The notes under the pieces were generated by a model that searched no databases, was not told where the DNA came from, and saw only the letters and a program-made list of their open reading frames with translations. A program made the position numbers and the translations under genes. Below are positions 55,423 through 64,000 of a stretch of DNA of 64,000 nucleotides, piece by piece; positions within the stretch are counted from its first letter, which is position 1; every line of letters begins with the position of its first letter. Location: NCBI GenBank assembly GCA_008727115.1, contig CP044131.1, forward strand, positions 372,001 to 436,000, given 5' to 3'. The stretch is from Comamonas testosteroni. Lineage in GTDB: Bacteria > Pseudomonadota > Gammaproteobacteria > Burkholderiales > Burkholderiaceae_C.

Positions 55423-55881
55423 ATGCCAGCTGCAGGAGCCGAAGAAACCCAGGACATCACGCATCGCGTGAAAGACAGTTTCGACAAGCAAGGTGCAATG
55501 AGCACCATAGGTGCCAAGCTGACCTTGGTTGAGCCTGGGGCAGTGGATATCAGCCTGGACTGGGCTCAGGGCCTGACGCAGCAGCATGGCTTTTTGCATG
55601 CCGGCATGGTGTCTACAGCGCTGGATTCAGCCTGTGGCTATGCAGGCTTGACATTGATGCCTGCAGATGCAGCCGTACTCACTATCGAATTCAAGATCAA
55701 TTTGCTGGCTCCCGCCAAGGGGCAGCATTTCCGGATGGAAGGCCGAGTCATCAAGCCGGGACGAACCATCACCGTCACGGAAGGCAAAGCCTTTGCGATT
55801 GACGCAGGAAAAGAAAAGCTGATTGCCACCATGAGTTGCACGTTGATGTGCCTGCAAGACCGCGCGGGCCTGAACAACTGA
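55423..55881 (+). CDS. PaaI-family (hotdog) thioesterase
   Basis: 152 aa. The hotdog signature QQHGFLHAGMVSTALDSACG is clear, with VLTIEFKINLLAPAKG behind it. It likely cleaves an acyl-CoA thioester; the substrate is not shown by the sequence. ATG 55423 follows AGGAGAG. TTG 55396 would overlap the operator region and is not used. It stands first in the catabolic run after the operator. Confidence 0.88.
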   Translation: MPAAGAEETQDITHRVKDSFDKQGAMSTIGAKLTLVEPGAVDISLDWAQGLTQQHGFLHAGMVSTALDSACGYAGLTLMPADAAVLTIEFKINLLAPAKGQHFRMEGRVIKPGRTITVTEGKAFAIDAGKEKLIATMSCTLMCLQDRAGLNN

Positions 55882-55920
55882 CTCATTGCCCCTACCTATA
55901 TAAACCAACAGGAGACAACC

Positions 55921-57108
55921 ATGAGCCTTGCCAATCTGCCCGGACTGAACTTCCAGCTTGGAGAAGATATCGATGCGCTGCGTGATGCGGTGCGTGAATT
56001 TGCCCAGAGCGAGATTGCACCGCGTGCGGCGGAGATCGACCGCAGCGACCAGTTCCCCATGGACCTGTGGCGCAAGTTTGGTGACCTGGGCGTGCTGGGC
56101 ATCACGGTGTCCGAGCAGTACGGCGGTGCAGACATGGGCTATCTGGCTCATATGGTGGCGATGGAGGAGATCTCGCGTGCCAGCGCTTCTGTCGGTCTGT
56201 CCTATGGTGCGCACAGCAATCTGTGCGTGAACCAGATCAATCGCAACGGCAACGAAGCGCAGAAAGCCAAATACCTGCCCAAGCTCATCAGCGGTGAGCA
56301 TGTGGGTGCACTGGCCATGAGCGAGCCCGGTGCAGGCTCGGACGTCATCAGCATGAAGCTCAAGGCTGAAGACAAGGGCGGCTACTACCTGCTCAACGGC
56401 AGCAAGATGTGGATCACTAACGGCCCGGATGCAGACACTCTGGTGGTCTATGCCAAGACCGAGCCCGAAATGGGCGCACGGGGCGTAACGGCTTTCCTGA
56501 TTGAAAAGGACATGCCGGGCTTCTCCATCGCGCAAAAGCTGGACAAGCTGGGCATGCGCGGCAGCCACACGGGTGAGCTGGTGTTCCAGAACGTGGAAGT
56601 GCCTGCGGAAAATATCCTCGGCGGACTGAACATGGGCGCCAAGGTGCTGATGAGCGGCCTCGATTACGAGCGTGCCGTGCTGACCGGTGGGCCGCTGGGC
56701 ATCATGCAATCGGTCATGGACAACGTGGTTCCCTACATCCACGACCGCAAGCAATTTGGCCAGAGCATCGGCGAGTTTCAGCTGATTCAGGGCAAGGTGG
56801 CAGATATGTACACCGTGCTGCAAGCGGGCCGATCTTTCGCCTATACCGTCGCTAAAAACCTGGATCTGCTGGGAACTGACCATGTTCGCCAGGTGCGCAA
56901 AGACTGCGCCAGCGTCATTTTGTGGTGTGCCGAGAAGGCCACCTGGATGGCCGGAGAGGGCGTGCAAATCTATGGTGGCAATGGGTATATCAACGAGTAT
57001 CCGCTCGGCCGCCTGTGGCGAGATGCGAAACTCTATGAGATTGGTGCTGGCACCAGCGAAATTCGCCGCATGCTGATTGGCCGCGAATTGTTTGCTGAAA
57101 CCTGCTGA
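55921..57108 (+). CDS. liuA: Isovaleryl-CoA dehydrogenase
   Basis: 395-aa flavoprotein that oxidises isovaleryl-CoA to 3-methylcrotonyl-CoA in leucine breakdown. Seen: [51 protein letters not shown], the IVD-type catalytic Glu250 in [13 protein letters not shown], and [20 protein letters not shown]. Catalytic Glu at this position, not in the C-terminal helix, marks the isovaleryl group. ATG with CAGGAGAC upstream. Confidence 0.93.
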   Translation: MSLANLPGLNFQLGEDIDALRDAVREFAQSEIAPRAAEIDRSDQFPMDLWRKFGDLGVLGITVSEQYGGADMGYLAHMVAMEEISRASASVGLSYGAHSNLCVNQINRNGNEAQKAKYLPKLISGEHVGALAMSEPGAGSDVISMKLKAEDKGGYYLLNGSKMWITNGPDADTLVVYAKTEPEMGARGVTAFLIEKDMPGFSIAQKLDKLGMRGSHTGELVFQNVEVPAENILGGLNMGAKVLMSGLDYERAVLTGGPLGIMQSVMDNVVPYIHDRKQFGQSIGEFQLIQGKVADMYTVLQAGRSFAYTVAKNLDLLGTDHVRQVRKDCASVILWCAEKATWMAGEGVQIYGGNGYINEYPLGRLWRDAKLYEIGAGTSEIRRMLIGRELFAETC

Positions 57109-57160
57109 TAAAGCGGGTGCTGCGCCATCCTTTCAACCACGACAAAAAAAGGATAGCTTC

Positions 57161-57823
57161 ATGACAACGACCTCCATCGAAGAACTGTTTGTCCACAACC
57201 GTGAGTGGGCAGATCAGATGGAGCGTGATCGTCCTGGTTTCTTTACCGGACTGATGGCGCAGCAAAAGCCCAAGTACATGTGGATCGGTTGCTCTGACAG
57301 CCGCGTGCCTGCCAACCAGATCACAGGTCTGGAGCCCGGCGAAGTGTTCGTACACCGCAACGTGGCCAACGTAGTGGTGCCCAGCGACCTGAACTGCCTG
57401 TCCACCATTCAGTATTCTGTCGATCACCTCAAGATCGAGCACCTGATGGTGGTGGGCCACTATGGCTGCGGCGGTGTGTTCGCGGCCCTGAACAATCTGC
57501 GCCTGGGTCTGGTGGATAACTGGACACGCCACGTCCGTGATATCCGCGACAAGCACGTTGCTTTGCTCGAGAGCCTGTCTCCTCAGTACCGTCACGATGC
57601 TTTGTGCGAACTGAACGCCATCGAGCAAGTGGTCAATGTGGCCCAGTCCACCGTCATGCAGGATGCCTGGGCCCGTGGCCAGAAGGTCACCGTCCATGGC
57701 TGGTGCTACAGCATCAAGAACGGTCATATCACCAACCTTGAGATGACGGTTCCTGGCGTGGGTGGCCTGGAGGATGTCTACAACAAGGCAGTCGAGAAGG
57801 TCGCTTCGCGCAAGCGTGACTGA
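57161..57823 (+). CDS. can: Beta-class carbonic anhydrase
   Basis: 220 aa. Zinc ligands C44, H100 and C103 lie in GCSDSRVPAN and GHYGCGG, and the D46-R48 pair is present. It interconverts CO2 and bicarbonate. In this setting it could supply bicarbonate to biotin carboxylases such as methylcrotonyl-CoA carboxylase, but that enzyme is not in the window. ATG 57161 gives MTTTSIEELF; a longer start lies inside the previous gene. Confidence 0.95.
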   Translation: MTTTSIEELFVHNREWADQMERDRPGFFTGLMAQQKPKYMWIGCSDSRVPANQITGLEPGEVFVHRNVANVVVPSDLNCLSTIQYSVDHLKIEHLMVVGHYGCGGVFAALNNLRLGLVDNWTRHVRDIRDKHVALLESLSPQYRHDALCELNAIEQVVNVAQSTVMQDAWARGQKVTVHGWCYSIKNGHITNLEMTVPGVGGLEDVYNKAVEKVASRKRD

Positions 57824-57926
57824 TCGCTGCCATTGCGCAGTTGCAGTGCTCTTATGAGTGTTTTTGGCTTCTAGCCATTGTGCACTGTGGGAGCTCTGCT
57901 CACTTATCTGGAGCGACTGGCCCGCC

Positions 57927-59750
57927 ATGTTTCCGCAACGACTGGACGCCCCCGAGGCCTATGCCATTGCACAGGCCTTGATGCATGGCTACAACCTGCA
58001 CTACCGCATGTTCAGTGCAGAGGCCGCCCGAGCCAAGCAGCGCTTTGAGGTCATGGATTGGCAGGGGCAGCAACAGGCTTTGCGCGAGCGCATCAAGTTT
58101 TACGACCTGCAGGTGCGTGCCTGTATCCAGCGACTGGAAGAAGAGTTTTCCGCCAGCCAGCAGAGCATGGCCGTCTGGCAGCAGGTCAAGCTGCATTACA
58201 TCGGTCTGATGGTTGGACATTTGCAACCAGAGCTGGCCGAAACCTTTTTCAACTCGGTCACCACCAAGATTCTGCATCGCACGCATTTCCAGAATGACTT
58301 CATCTTTGTGCGAGCGGCAGTCAGCACCGAGTATCTTGAAAATACGCTGCCCGGAGCCATTCCCACCTATAGGGCCTACTACCCTGCCAGCCTGTCGCAG
58401 CTCGAAGGCTCGCTGCAAGCCTTGTTTGAGCAGCTGCAGTTGCAATGCGCATTTGAAGACCTGCCGCGCGATGTGCAACTGCTGGCCGATCGCATTCGGG
58501 ACCAACTGGGCAAGCGTACCCTGAGGCCGAACTTTCAGATTCAGGTGCTCTCCAGCCTGTTCTATCGCAACAAGGGCGCCTATCTGGTCGGCAAGATCAT
58601 CACCGGCTATACCGAGCTGCCGCTGGCGATTCCCATCCTGCATGCAGAGCAGGGACAGCTCATCTTGCATGCAGCCTTGTTTGGCGAGGATGATCTGCAT
58701 GCGCTTTTCAGCTTTGCGCGTGCCTATTTCATGGTCCACATGGATGTGCCCAGCGCCTACGTCAGTTTTTTGCGCAGCCTGATGCCGCGCAAACCCAAGG
58801 CCGAGATCTACAACGCGCTGGGTTTGGGCAAGCAAGGCAAGACGTTGTTCTACCGCGACTTTCTGCACCACCTGCGCCACTCCAGCGACCAGTTGCGCAT
58901 TGCCCCTGGCATCAAGGGGTTGGTCATGTCGGTGTTCGATCTGCCCAGCTTTCCCTATGTGTTCAAGCTCATCAAGGACAGGATTGCCAGCAGCAAGGAC
59001 GTCACCCGCGCCCAGGTCAAGGCCAAGTATCAGTTGGTCAAGCAGCATGACAGAGGTGGCCGCATGGCGGACACCATGGAATACAGCCTGGTGGCATTTC
59101 CCAAGAACCGCTTCAGCGATGAGCTGCTGGCCGAGCTTCAGGCCCAGGCACCCGATCAGATCGAGATCAGCGACCGTGATGGTGACGGGCAGATGGAAGT
59201 CATCATCAGCCATCTCTACATAGAGCGTCGCCTGGTGCCGTTGAACCTGTTCTTGATGGAGTGCCTGGCTGAGGCCGATACCAACCCAGAGCGCCGTGCC
59301 GCCATGGAGCGTGCCATTGTGGAATATGGCAATGCCATCAAGGACCTGGTGGCCACCAACATCTTTCCTGGCGACATGCTGTGGAAGAACTTCGGAGTCA
59401 CCCGTGGCGGGAAAGTGGTGTTCTACGACTATGACGAGATTGAATATCTGACGGACTGCAATTTCCGCAAGGTGCCTGAGCCGCGCACCGAGGAAGAGGA
59501 GATGTCCGGGGATATCTGGTATTCGGTCGGCCCCAGAGATGTTTTTCCCGAAACCTTTGGCCCCTTCTTGCTGGGGCATCCGGCAGTGCGTGACATCTTC
59601 ATGCGCCACCATGCGGATTTGCTGGAGGCTGGCTTCTGGCAGGCGCATCAGAGCCGCATACGTGAGGGACATATCGCGAATGTCTTTCCCTATGAGCGCA
59701 GCCGCTTTCTGCACCGAGGCGAGATTGGCATGAGCACACAAGGCACCTAA
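57927..59750 (+). CDS. aceK: Isocitrate dehydrogenase kinase/phosphatase AceK
   Basis: 607 aa. It switches isocitrate dehydrogenase off and on, directing isocitrate to the glyoxylate bypass during growth on acetate or acetyl-CoA-yielding substrates. The C-terminal kinase part has FPGDMLWKNFGVTRGGKVVF, YDYDEIEYLTDCNFR and WYSVGPRDVFPETF, all AceK-specific. ATG 57927 gives MFPQRLDAPEAYAIAQ; a GTG at 57858 would add 23 residues. It is not beside aceA or aceB here. Confidence 0.94.
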   Translation: MFPQRLDAPEAYAIAQALMHGYNLHYRMFSAEAARAKQRFEVMDWQGQQQALRERIKFYDLQVRACIQRLEEEFSASQQSMAVWQQVKLHYIGLMVGHLQPELAETFFNSVTTKILHRTHFQNDFIFVRAAVSTEYLENTLPGAIPTYRAYYPASLSQLEGSLQALFEQLQLQCAFEDLPRDVQLLADRIRDQLGKRTLRPNFQIQVLSSLFYRNKGAYLVGKIITGYTELPLAIPILHAEQGQLILHAALFGEDDLHALFSFARAYFMVHMDVPSAYVSFLRSLMPRKPKAEIYNALGLGKQGKTLFYRDFLHHLRHSSDQLRIAPGIKGLVMSVFDLPSFPYVFKLIKDRIASSKDVTRAQVKAKYQLVKQHDRGGRMADTMEYSLVAFPKNRFSDELLAELQAQAPDQIEISDRDGDGQMEVIISHLYIERRLVPLNLFLMECLAEADTNPERRAAMERAIVEYGNAIKDLVATNIFPGDMLWKNFGVTRGGKVVFYDYDEIEYLTDCNFRKVPEPRTEEEEMSGDIWYSVGPRDVFPETFGPFLLGHPAVRDIFMRHHADLLEAGFWQAHQSRIREGHIANVFPYERSRFLHRGEIGMSTQGT

Positions 59751-59810
59751 ATACCCAACCATAGCCTCATTGCAAGAGGCAGAACTTATCCATCTTCAAG
59801 GAGACAAACC

Positions 59811-60995
59811 ATGCATCAGGATCCCGTAGTCATCGTCAGCGCAGCCCGCACACCCATGGGCGCATTTCAGGGCGATTTTTCCGATCTGGCAGCCCACGAT
59901 CTGGGCGGCGCAGCCATTGCGGCAGCAGTGGAGCGTGCGGGCATCAAGCCTGAGCTGGTCGAAGAAGTGCTGTTTGGCAACTGCCTGATGGCCGGTCAAG
60001 GTCAGGCACCTGCGCGCCAGGCCGGCTTCAAGGGTGGGTTGCCGCAGTCCTCGGGCGCTGTGACCCTGTCCAAGATGTGCGGCGCAGGCATGGAGGCCAC
60101 CATCCTGGCCCATGACCAGCTAATTGCCGGCAGCCGCGAGGTGATGATTGCCGGCGGCATGGAGAGCATGACCAATGCGCCTTATCTGCTCAAGAAAGGC
60201 CGCGGCGGCTACCGCATGGGCCACGACAAGATCTTTGATCACATGATGCTTGATGGCCTGGAAGATGCCTACGAGCCAGGCCGCTCCATGGGCACGTTTG
60301 GCGAAGACTGCGCAGCCAAGTACCAGTTCACACGTGAGGCGCAGGATGCCTTCGCCATTGCCAGCGTGCAGCGTGCTCAGGCCGCCGCGCAAAGCGGCGC
60401 GTTTGATGCCGAAATTACGCCCGTCACCGTCAAGACCCGCAAGGGCGATGTGACCGTGAGCGTGGACGAAGGCCCGGCCAAGGCCAAGCTGGACAAGATC
60501 AGCAGCCTGAAGCCCGCGTTCAAGAAGGACGGCACCATCACGGCGGCGTCGAGCTCCAGCATCAACGACGGCGCGGCCGCCATGGTGCTGATGCGTGAAT
60601 CCACCGCCAAGCAACTGGGCTGCAAGCCGCTGGCGCGCATCGTCTCGCACGCCACTTTTGCGCAGGCGCCTGAGTGGTTCACCACGGCCCCCGTGGGCGC
60701 AACCGAGAAAGCGCTCAAGAAGGCGGGCTGGAAGGTCGATGACGTGGACCTGTGGGAAATCAACGAAGCCTTTGCCGTGGTGCCCATGGCGCTGATGGCC
60801 GACCTCAAGGTTCCGCACGACAAGGTCAACGTCAACGGCGGTGCTTGCGCGCTGGGTCACCCCATTGGTGCCAGCGGTGCGCGCATTCTGGTCACGCTGC
60901 TCCACGCCCTGCAGGCGCGTGGCAAGAAGAAGGGGCTGGCCACTTTGTGCATTGGCGGCGGCGAGGCCACAGCCATGGCCGTAGAGCTGATCTGA
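59811..60995 (+). CDS. Acetyl-CoA acetyltransferase (thiolase)
   Basis: 394-aa thiolase. Acylated cysteine C90 in LSKMCGAGMEA, H350 in ALGHPIGASGAR and C380 in LCIGGGEATA. It joins or splits acetoacetyl-CoA and acetyl-CoA, the last step after leucine-derived acetoacetate, and runs beta-oxidation of short chains. AAGGAGACAAACC precedes the ATG. Confidence 0.94.
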   Translation: MHQDPVVIVSAARTPMGAFQGDFSDLAAHDLGGAAIAAAVERAGIKPELVEEVLFGNCLMAGQGQAPARQAGFKGGLPQSSGAVTLSKMCGAGMEATILAHDQLIAGSREVMIAGGMESMTNAPYLLKKGRGGYRMGHDKIFDHMMLDGLEDAYEPGRSMGTFGEDCAAKYQFTREAQDAFAIASVQRAQAAAQSGAFDAEITPVTVKTRKGDVTVSVDEGPAKAKLDKISSLKPAFKKDGTITAASSSSINDGAAAMVLMRESTAKQLGCKPLARIVSHATFAQAPEWFTTAPVGATEKALKKAGWKVDDVDLWEINEAFAVVPMALMADLKVPHDKVNVNGGACALGHPIGASGARILVTLLHALQARGKKKGLATLCIGGGEATAMAVELI

Positions 60996-61112
60996 GCAGA
61001 TCAGGTGCCATTTGCCCAGAAACGTCGCTGGATTGCTCTACAGTGAACGCATGTTCAACGGCTTGCACGCATTCGCGCTGGATGTTTGCGGCCCATATTG
61101 CGGAAGTCATTC

Positions 61113-62225
61113 ATGAGCGCAGATATTTCCCACGACGAGAGCGAGACCGTCAAGCCGCTGGAGACACAGCAGATCGATGCTTTCTGGAGCGATTTTTCCA
61201 ATCAGCTGCCTCAGTTGGAGAAGCTTGATCTCCATGCGTTTGTGGAAAGCGCCAATGAAGTGCTGCATCGATATGCGCCGGGCCTGAGCCTGGAGCTGGA
61301 GGGCTACCTCAAGCAAGCCGGAGGGCGGCTGGTGGTCTCGGCCCATGGCAATACGGCGCAATTCGAGAACGCGCAGGCCCTGGTGCGCCAGGCGCCGCGC
61401 TTTGAGCACTACAGCGTGCAGGCGTTTCGCAGCCGTGCGCAGGGCAGCAACTTCGGCATGCGCATGGATGGCTTCGAGCTGGCCTGCTCCGAGATCCGGG
61501 TGGGCTACTACGATGCGGGCGGCATCATCGGCCTCAAGCTTTCGTTTGAAAAGCCCATCGCTCAGGACATGGCCGAGCATGCGCAGCACATGGCCTTCAT
61601 CATGCTGGACCACGTGCTGGGCGAGTGGGATTTCTCCGTGCGCGTGGGGCCGGTGGAGTTTGTCTCCGAGGCAGCTGCCGATGTGTACGGCTCTGCCTTG
61701 CTGTCGGAGTTCCCGCCGCTGTTTGATGGGTTCATCCGCCAGCAACTGGGCCGCAGCTATGAATTTCCGCGCGAGGACAGCGACCGCTGGCTGTCGCTGG
61801 AAGTGCGCTCGCCGGATGCCGACGAGGATTCGCCTCCCGATATCCTGAGCTTTCACGACGGTGCCAATGCGGTGGCCACACGGGCGGATTTGTCCCACTT
61901 CCTGGAGTGGCGCTTTCATTTCTCCAGCCAGGACGAGCTCGATGGCGTGCGCGATGCCCAGGATGCGCTTGACGAGCAGCTCAGCCGTGAGCAGCGCGGC
62001 ATCCTGGTCTTCTCCCGCGTCGAGAACCTGAGCTCACGGGTGGCGGCCTACTATGTGGAAGACCCGGCCCACGCTGTGCAGCTGGCCCGCCAGCTGGGCA
62101 AGCAGCATGTGCCGAATCTGGAGCCCGAGATGGAGGTGAGCTTCGATCCTTCGTGGAACGAGTTCCTGTCGCTCTACGCCGCCATTCACCGCAACGACCG
62201 TCCTGAAGAGGCGCCGCTGTCATGA
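61113..62225 (+). CDS. Protein of unknown function, coupled to a flavoprotein gene
   Basis: 370 aa, not recognised. No signal peptide or membrane helix. Rich in Glu, Asp and aromatic residues, with many short alternating stretches. Distinct segments: LSLELEGYLKQAGGRLVVSA (about 60-80), FIMLDHVLGEWDFSVRVGPV (about 165-190) and RGILVFSRVENLSSRVAAYY (about 300-320). The last part weakly recalls DUF695/RraB-type domains, but I would not name it on that. It ends in an ATGA overlap with the next gene, which argues for joint expression. Confidence 0.85.
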   Translation: MSADISHDESETVKPLETQQIDAFWSDFSNQLPQLEKLDLHAFVESANEVLHRYAPGLSLELEGYLKQAGGRLVVSAHGNTAQFENAQALVRQAPRFEHYSVQAFRSRAQGSNFGMRMDGFELACSEIRVGYYDAGGIIGLKLSFEKPIAQDMAEHAQHMAFIMLDHVLGEWDFSVRVGPVEFVSEAAADVYGSALLSEFPPLFDGFIRQQLGRSYEFPREDSDRWLSLEVRSPDADEDSPPDILSFHDGANAVATRADLSHFLEWRFHFSSQDELDGVRDAQDALDEQLSREQRGILVFSRVENLSSRVAAYYVEDPAHAVQLARQLGKQHVPNLEPEMEVSFDPSWNEFLSLYAAIHRNDRPEEAPLS

Positions 62226-62851
62226 TCACTTCGCGCGAGCAATTGCAAAAGCTGTACGACCCGCCTGCCGAGCGCGCCTTGCTCAAGCAGCAGTGGGAGC
62301 TGGACAGGCACTGCCTGCGCTTTATTGCCCTGTCGCCATTTTTCGTCATGGCCACGGGCGGGGCCAATGGCGCTTTGCTCGATGCCTCGCCGCGCGGCGG
62401 CAAGCCGGGCTTTGTCAAGGCACCGGATGCCAATACCTTGCTGATTCCCGATGCGGGCGGCAATAACCGGCTGGACAGCCTGAGCAACTTGCTCGACGAC
62501 CCGCGCCTGGGGCTGCTGTTTTTTGTGCCGGGCTTTGACGAGACCCTGCGCATCAACGGCACTGCCCAGCTGCGCGATGAGGCGCATTACACGGCGCTGT
62601 TTGCCAGTGAGCACTTTCGCCCCAAGCTGGTGATTGAAGTCAATGTGCAGGAAGCCTATCTGCACTGCGCCAAGGCCTTGATGCGATCACGTTTGTGGAG
62701 TGAGGAGGCCAAGGTGGCCCGCAACATCATGCCCTCGCTCAATCAGATTGTTCATGCCCAGATGGGGTTGACGGCAGAGCCCGAGACACAGGAGCGCATG
62801 GTCGCCCGCTATGGCGCCATGATTGCTGCCGAGCAGTTTCAGAAAAAATAA
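62222..62851 (+). CDS. PPOX-class FMN-dependent flavoprotein
   Basis: 209 aa of the pyridoxamine-phosphate-oxidase-like split-barrel group, MSMEG_1061-like type. Seen: FFVMATGGANGALLDASPRG, the family pattern placing a substrate or FMN phosphate loop, LLIPDAGGNNRLDSLSNLL, and GLLFFVPGFDETLRINGTA. Substrate unknown. Translation is coupled to the unrecognised gene upstream. Confidence 0.87.
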   Translation: MITSREQLQKLYDPPAERALLKQQWELDRHCLRFIALSPFFVMATGGANGALLDASPRGGKPGFVKAPDANTLLIPDAGGNNRLDSLSNLLDDPRLGLLFFVPGFDETLRINGTAQLRDEAHYTALFASEHFRPKLVIEVNVQEAYLHCAKALMRSRLWSEEAKVARNIMPSLNQIVHAQMGLTAEPETQERMVARYGAMIAAEQFQKK

Positions 62852-62870
62852 TAGCGGCTAGCGCTGGCTA
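62850..62870 (+). repeat. Element A, short degenerate copy
   Basis: AATAGCGGCTAGCGCTGGCT, starting in the flavoprotein stop codon. Only the AATAGC-NNC-AGCGCT part is kept. Confidence 0.4.
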
Positions 62871-62928
62871 TGAAAGGAATTGAGATGAGAACCATGTTGA
62901 AACCATTCATTGACGAGCGCAGGCAGCT

Positions 62929-63600
62929 ATGTCTTTGATACTGATTCTGGGCGCCTCGCGCGGGCTGGGCAAGGCTTTGACGCAAGCCTATATCGAGCAA
63001 GGCCACCGCGTGATTGCCACGGTACGCAAGTCTGAAGACATGGCCGATGTGCAGGCGCTGGGCGCACGGGTGCTGCAGATCGATCTGGCCGACCCTGCCA
63101 GCGTCAGCGGTCTGGCCTGGCAGCTCGATGGCGAAAGCATTGACCTGGCCTTGTATGTGGCGGGAGTCTGGGACGGTCATACCGCAGGTGTGCCACCCAC
63201 GCAGCCGCAGTTCGATGCCGTCATGCACAGCAATGTGCTGGGCTTTATGCAGGCGCTGCCGCAGATTGCGCCCATGGTGCAGGAGGCCGGTGGCGTGATC
63301 GGCGCTTTCTCCAGCGAGATGTCGCTGCTGGCGCAGGCCGACGAAAGCGCCTGGCTGTACCGCGTCAGCAAGGCCGCCCTCAATATGGCCGTGGCCTCCG
63401 CCTGCCAGCACTGGCCGGGCCTGACGCTGCTGGCGCTGGACCCCGGCTGGACGCAGACCGAAATGGGCGGCGCAGCGGCCCCCGTGACCGTAGATCAAAG
63501 CGTGCAAGGCCTGATGCAGGCGCTGGAGCAAGTGCGGCCCGAGGACCGCGGCAGCCTGCTGCGCTATGACGGAACGATTACCCGACTTTTAGAGGCCTAG
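62929..63600 (+). CDS. Short-chain dehydrogenase/reductase
   Basis: 223 aa. The N-terminal cofactor motif GASRGLG is at 8-14; active-site Y144 and K148 lie in YRVSKAALN, with serines at 128-129 (AFSSEMS). A classical SDR with an unpredicted substrate. It lies 77 bases after the flavoprotein gene and 45 before an acyl-CoA dehydrogenase gene. Confidence 0.92.
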   Translation: MSLILILGASRGLGKALTQAYIEQGHRVIATVRKSEDMADVQALGARVLQIDLADPASVSGLAWQLDGESIDLALYVAGVWDGHTAGVPPTQPQFDAVMHSNVLGFMQALPQIAPMVQEAGGVIGAFSSEMSLLAQADESAWLYRVSKAALNMAVASACQHWPGLTLLALDPGWTQTEMGGAAAPVTVDQSVQGLMQALEQVRPEDRGSLLRYDGTITRLLEA

Positions 63601-63645
63601 CTCAGGCAGAGTATGGGCATACAGCTATAACTATTGGAGACAAAA

Positions 63646-64000
63646 ATGCTGCTGAACCAGGACCAGGAAATGATCCGCGACGCCGTGCGCGACTTTGTGC
63701 GTGAGCAGATCACGCCTCATGCTGCGCGCTGGGACAAGGAACACCACTTTCCCAAAGACGTGCACCAGGGCCTGGCCGCCTTGGGCGCTTACGGCATCTG
63801 CGTGCCCGAGGAACTGGGCGGCGCAGGCATGGACTATGTGAGTCTGGCCCTGGTGCTGGAAGAGGTTGCCGCCGGTGATGGTGGCACCAGCACCGTCATC
63901 AGCGTGACCAACTGCCCGGTCAACGCCATCCTCATGAAATACGGCAACGCCCAGCAGCAGGAGCAATGGCTGCGTCCGCTGGCTCAAGGGCAGATGCTGG
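63646..64000 (+). CDS. Acyl-CoA dehydrogenase, 5' part (cut by window end)
   Basis: 118 codons are visible: MLLNQDQEMIRDAVRDFVRE, VPEELGGAGMDYVSLALVLE and YGNAQQQEQWLRPLAQGQML, the N-terminal helical domain of the family. GGAGACAAAA precedes the ATG. The substrate-defining and catalytic parts lie outside the window, so the chain-length class cannot be told. It differs from the isovaleryl enzyme at 55921. Confidence 0.93.
   Translation, partial: MLLNQDQEMIRDAVRDFVREQITPHAARWDKEHHFPKDVHQGLAALGAYGICVPEELGGAGMDYVSLALVLEEVAAGDGGTSTVISVTNCPVNAILMKYGNAQQQEQWLRPLAQGQML

Overview
The window is chromosomal DNA of a betaproteobacterium of the Comamonadaceae. From remembered 16S signatures (the 16S start, the V1/V2 stretch, and the Ile-GAT / Ala-TGC tRNA spacer) it looks like Comamonas of the testosteroni/thiooxydans type. 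The genus call is inference. The family call also rests on the flagellar gene order, the small (under 300 aa) flagellins and two recurrent intergenic palindromic element families.

Bases 1-34.4 kb hold a nearly complete flagellar and chemotaxis island. It starts with flhA-flhF-(degenerate flhG)-fliA (+). Next comes a minus-strand filament block, fliC2, fliC1, fliD, fliS, fliT, with sigma28-type promoters. Then motA-motB-cheY-cheZ (+), fliE (-), fliF-G-H-I-J-K (+) and fliL-M-N-O-P-Q-R (+). A minus-strand NarL-type regulator/histidine kinase pair interrupts the series. A second chemotaxis operon (+) follows: a CheZ-motif small protein, cheY2, cheA, cheW, cheR, cheD, cheB. The genes are tightly packed, with ATGA-type overlaps. 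fliA encodes the sigma factor that should read the TAAA-N15-GCCGATAA promoters seen before fliC2 and fliD and, more weakly, motA. A minus-strand ABC-F ATPase (uup) closes this half, sharing a nested-hairpin terminator with cheB.

Bases 36.4-53.7 kb are three ribosomal RNA operons in direct tandem (16S, tRNA-Ile, tRNA-Ala, 23S, 5S) with a period of exactly 5727 bp and no protein gene between them. By eye the copies look identical, apart from leader differences in copy 1, one base in the third 16S-23S spacer, and the sequence after the last 5S. The 16S-23S spacer itself holds a promoter-like box copied from the operon leader, an 18-bp perfect hairpin, a boxA-like site and a second inverted repeat ending in T5.

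Bases 53.8-64 kb are metabolic. A minus-strand metallo-beta-lactamase-fold hydrolase diverges from a LiuR-like MerR regulator. A thioesterase, isovaleryl-CoA dehydrogenase, beta-carbonic anhydrase, AceK, an acetyl-CoA acetyltransferase, an unrecognised protein, a PPOX-type flavoprotein, an SDR and the start of another acyl-CoA dehydrogenase follow. Two GACGT(T)TACGTAAACGTC-like palindromes flank the merR gene and are the likely LiuR operators. The set fits leucine/branched-chain acyl-CoA breakdown feeding acetyl-CoA and the glyoxylate branch.

The points most worth a second look are: the triple tandem rrn array and the structure of its spacer; a 150-aa protein carrying the CheZ catalytic D-x3-Q motif beside the second cheY; an amber codon that appears to cut 22 conserved-looking codons off cheD; a FlhG homologue without a Walker A motif; and two dispersed element families that sit just after stop codons in the orientation of the upstream gene. 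No CRISPR array, insertion sequence, phage gene or integrase was seen.
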